Source: Deltaproteobacteria bacterium (GTDB lineage Bacteria; Desulfobacterota; Binatia; UBA9968; CAXXLF01). Taken from it: a stretch of DNA of 6,209 bases. Positions 5,919 to 6,209 of the stretch are shown one piece after another. The stretch's first letter is position 1. Every line of letters begins with the position of its first letter. The position numbers and the translations under genes were made by a program. Location of the stretch: the NCBI GenBank assembly GCA_022571535.1, contig JACZXR010000159.1, positions 1 to 6,209 on the forward strand, written 5' to 3'. The notes below the pieces were generated by a model, which had not been told where the DNA came from, did not search any database, and saw only the letters and a program-made list of their open reading frames with translations.

Positions 5919-6054
5919 GCCGAGGGGGCCTGCCCCTCAGCGGGAGCCAATGGGCCTCTGCTTGACTGTTCCCAAGTACTCAACCTAGGCTCCTTTCTCT
6001 CTGAGAACGTTTTGTATCGGATGGCTCCCTTTCTTCGGAGCAGACCCCCTCGGC
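5919..6054. other. Nested long-range inverted repeats, possible structured RNA
   Basis: The outer helix pairs 5919-5932 with 6041-6054 (13 of 14 pairs, ten uninterrupted: GCCGAGGGGG with CCCCCTCGGC). Nested inside, GGGAGCCA at 5942-5949 pairs perfectly with TGGCTCCC at 6022-6029. The interior offers a 6-bp helix (5952-5957/5987-5992, one G-T) and a 5-bp hairpin (5995-5999/6003-6007). Collinear nested helices fit a branched RNA of about 136 nt. Strand and transcription are not established. Confidence 0.5.
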
Positions 6055-6097
6055 ACCACCCATTGAGTGTAAATTTCCGAGAGGGAGGAAGCGTGAA

Positions 6098-6205
6098 GGC
6101 CTGAGGAACAGGGAGGAGATGGTTGGTACAGGCCCTGACAGTTGGAGAACCGACACGATGGGGTTGGGAGGTGGTCCTCAAGGCAGTAATCTATTTCCTC
6201 AGGCC
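6098..6205. other. Element closed by an 11-bp perfect inverted repeat
   Basis: GGCCTGAGGAA at 6098-6108 is the exact reverse complement of TTCCTCAGGCC at 6195-6205. Within the 86-nt interior are CAGGG/CCCTG (6109-6113/6133-6137, directly next to the closing helix), GTTGG/CCGAC with loop AGAA (6141-6145/6150-6154) and GAGG/CCTC (6168-6171/6176-6179). This gives a four-way-junction-like fold. No matching target-site duplication is seen at its ends, so a small transposable element is not favoured but not excluded. Confidence 0.45.
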
Positions 6206-6209
6206 GGAA

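Larger units (their letters stand above)
5772..6209. other. 438-nt stretch without a convincing gene, rich in inverted repeats
   Basis: No reading frame here gives a recognisable protein. A 102-codon minus-strand frame (6181-5873) and shorter plus-strand frames have no start signals or family features and run through the palindromes. The stretch holds the divergent promoter candidates near 5849-5876, the nested inverted repeat at 5919-6054, a weak TTCC/GGAA hairpin at 6075-6090, and the 11-bp inverted repeat at 6098-6205. It could contain a structured RNA or the 5' leader of a gene beyond the window. RNase P RNA, tmRNA and 6S RNA were considered from memory of their conserved sequences and not recognised. 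Confidence 0.6.

Noticed and set aside
5873..6181. 102-codon minus-strand frame in the right-hand region
   Set aside because: No recognisable domain or start signal, low-complexity Arg/Ser/Pro composition, and it runs through inverted repeats.
5905..6209. RNase P RNA, tmRNA or 6S RNA
   Set aside because: Conserved sequence blocks of RNase P and tmRNA remembered for these RNAs were not found on either strand, and the interior branching does not fit the single long 6S hairpin with a central bubble.

Overview
The window carries five protein-coding genes of a free-living bacterium of roughly 50% GC. Four genes, or five with a small membrane protein, run on the plus strand. One gene runs convergently on the minus strand. 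The set (AlaC-type aminotransferase, homoserine dehydrogenase with an ACT domain, ApgM-type phosphoglycerate mutase, class II fructose-1,6-bisphosphatase) in this order resembles Desulfobacterota ('Deltaproteobacteria') and neighbouring phyla. This is a judgement from gene content and protein style; no phylogenetic marker was analysed.

Layout. 1-408: the last 135 residues of an AlaC-like aminotransferase. 411-1721: complete hom. 1722-1992: a 271-nt gap with five successive stem-loops and no recognised gene. 1993-3219: complete apgM-type gene (GTG start), which overlaps glpX (3198-4151) by 22 nt. 4176-4385: a 69-residue single-pass membrane protein. 4386-4475: short convergent gap. 4476-5771 (minus): a membrane-anchored M23 endopeptidase whose coiled coil contains a recently expanded 66-bp tandem repeat. 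5772-6209: a 438-nt stretch without a convincing gene but with several long-range inverted repeats that could fold as structured RNA.

Functional reading. The first three genes fit aspartate-family amino acid metabolism: Hom makes homoserine, and the ApgM-like protein belongs to a group that, when next to hom, has been proposed to act as the missing homoserine kinase. The same protein could equally be a 2,3-bisphosphoglycerate-independent phosphoglycerate mutase, which would pair with the glpX product in gluconeogenesis. The M23 protein probably remodels peptidoglycan.

The least explained parts are the hairpin cluster that interrupts the otherwise tight hom-apgM-glpX operon, the two nested or long-range palindromic structures at 5919-6054 and 6098-6205, and the exact 66-bp repeat in the M23 gene. 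No mobile element, CRISPR array, tRNA or rRNA was found.
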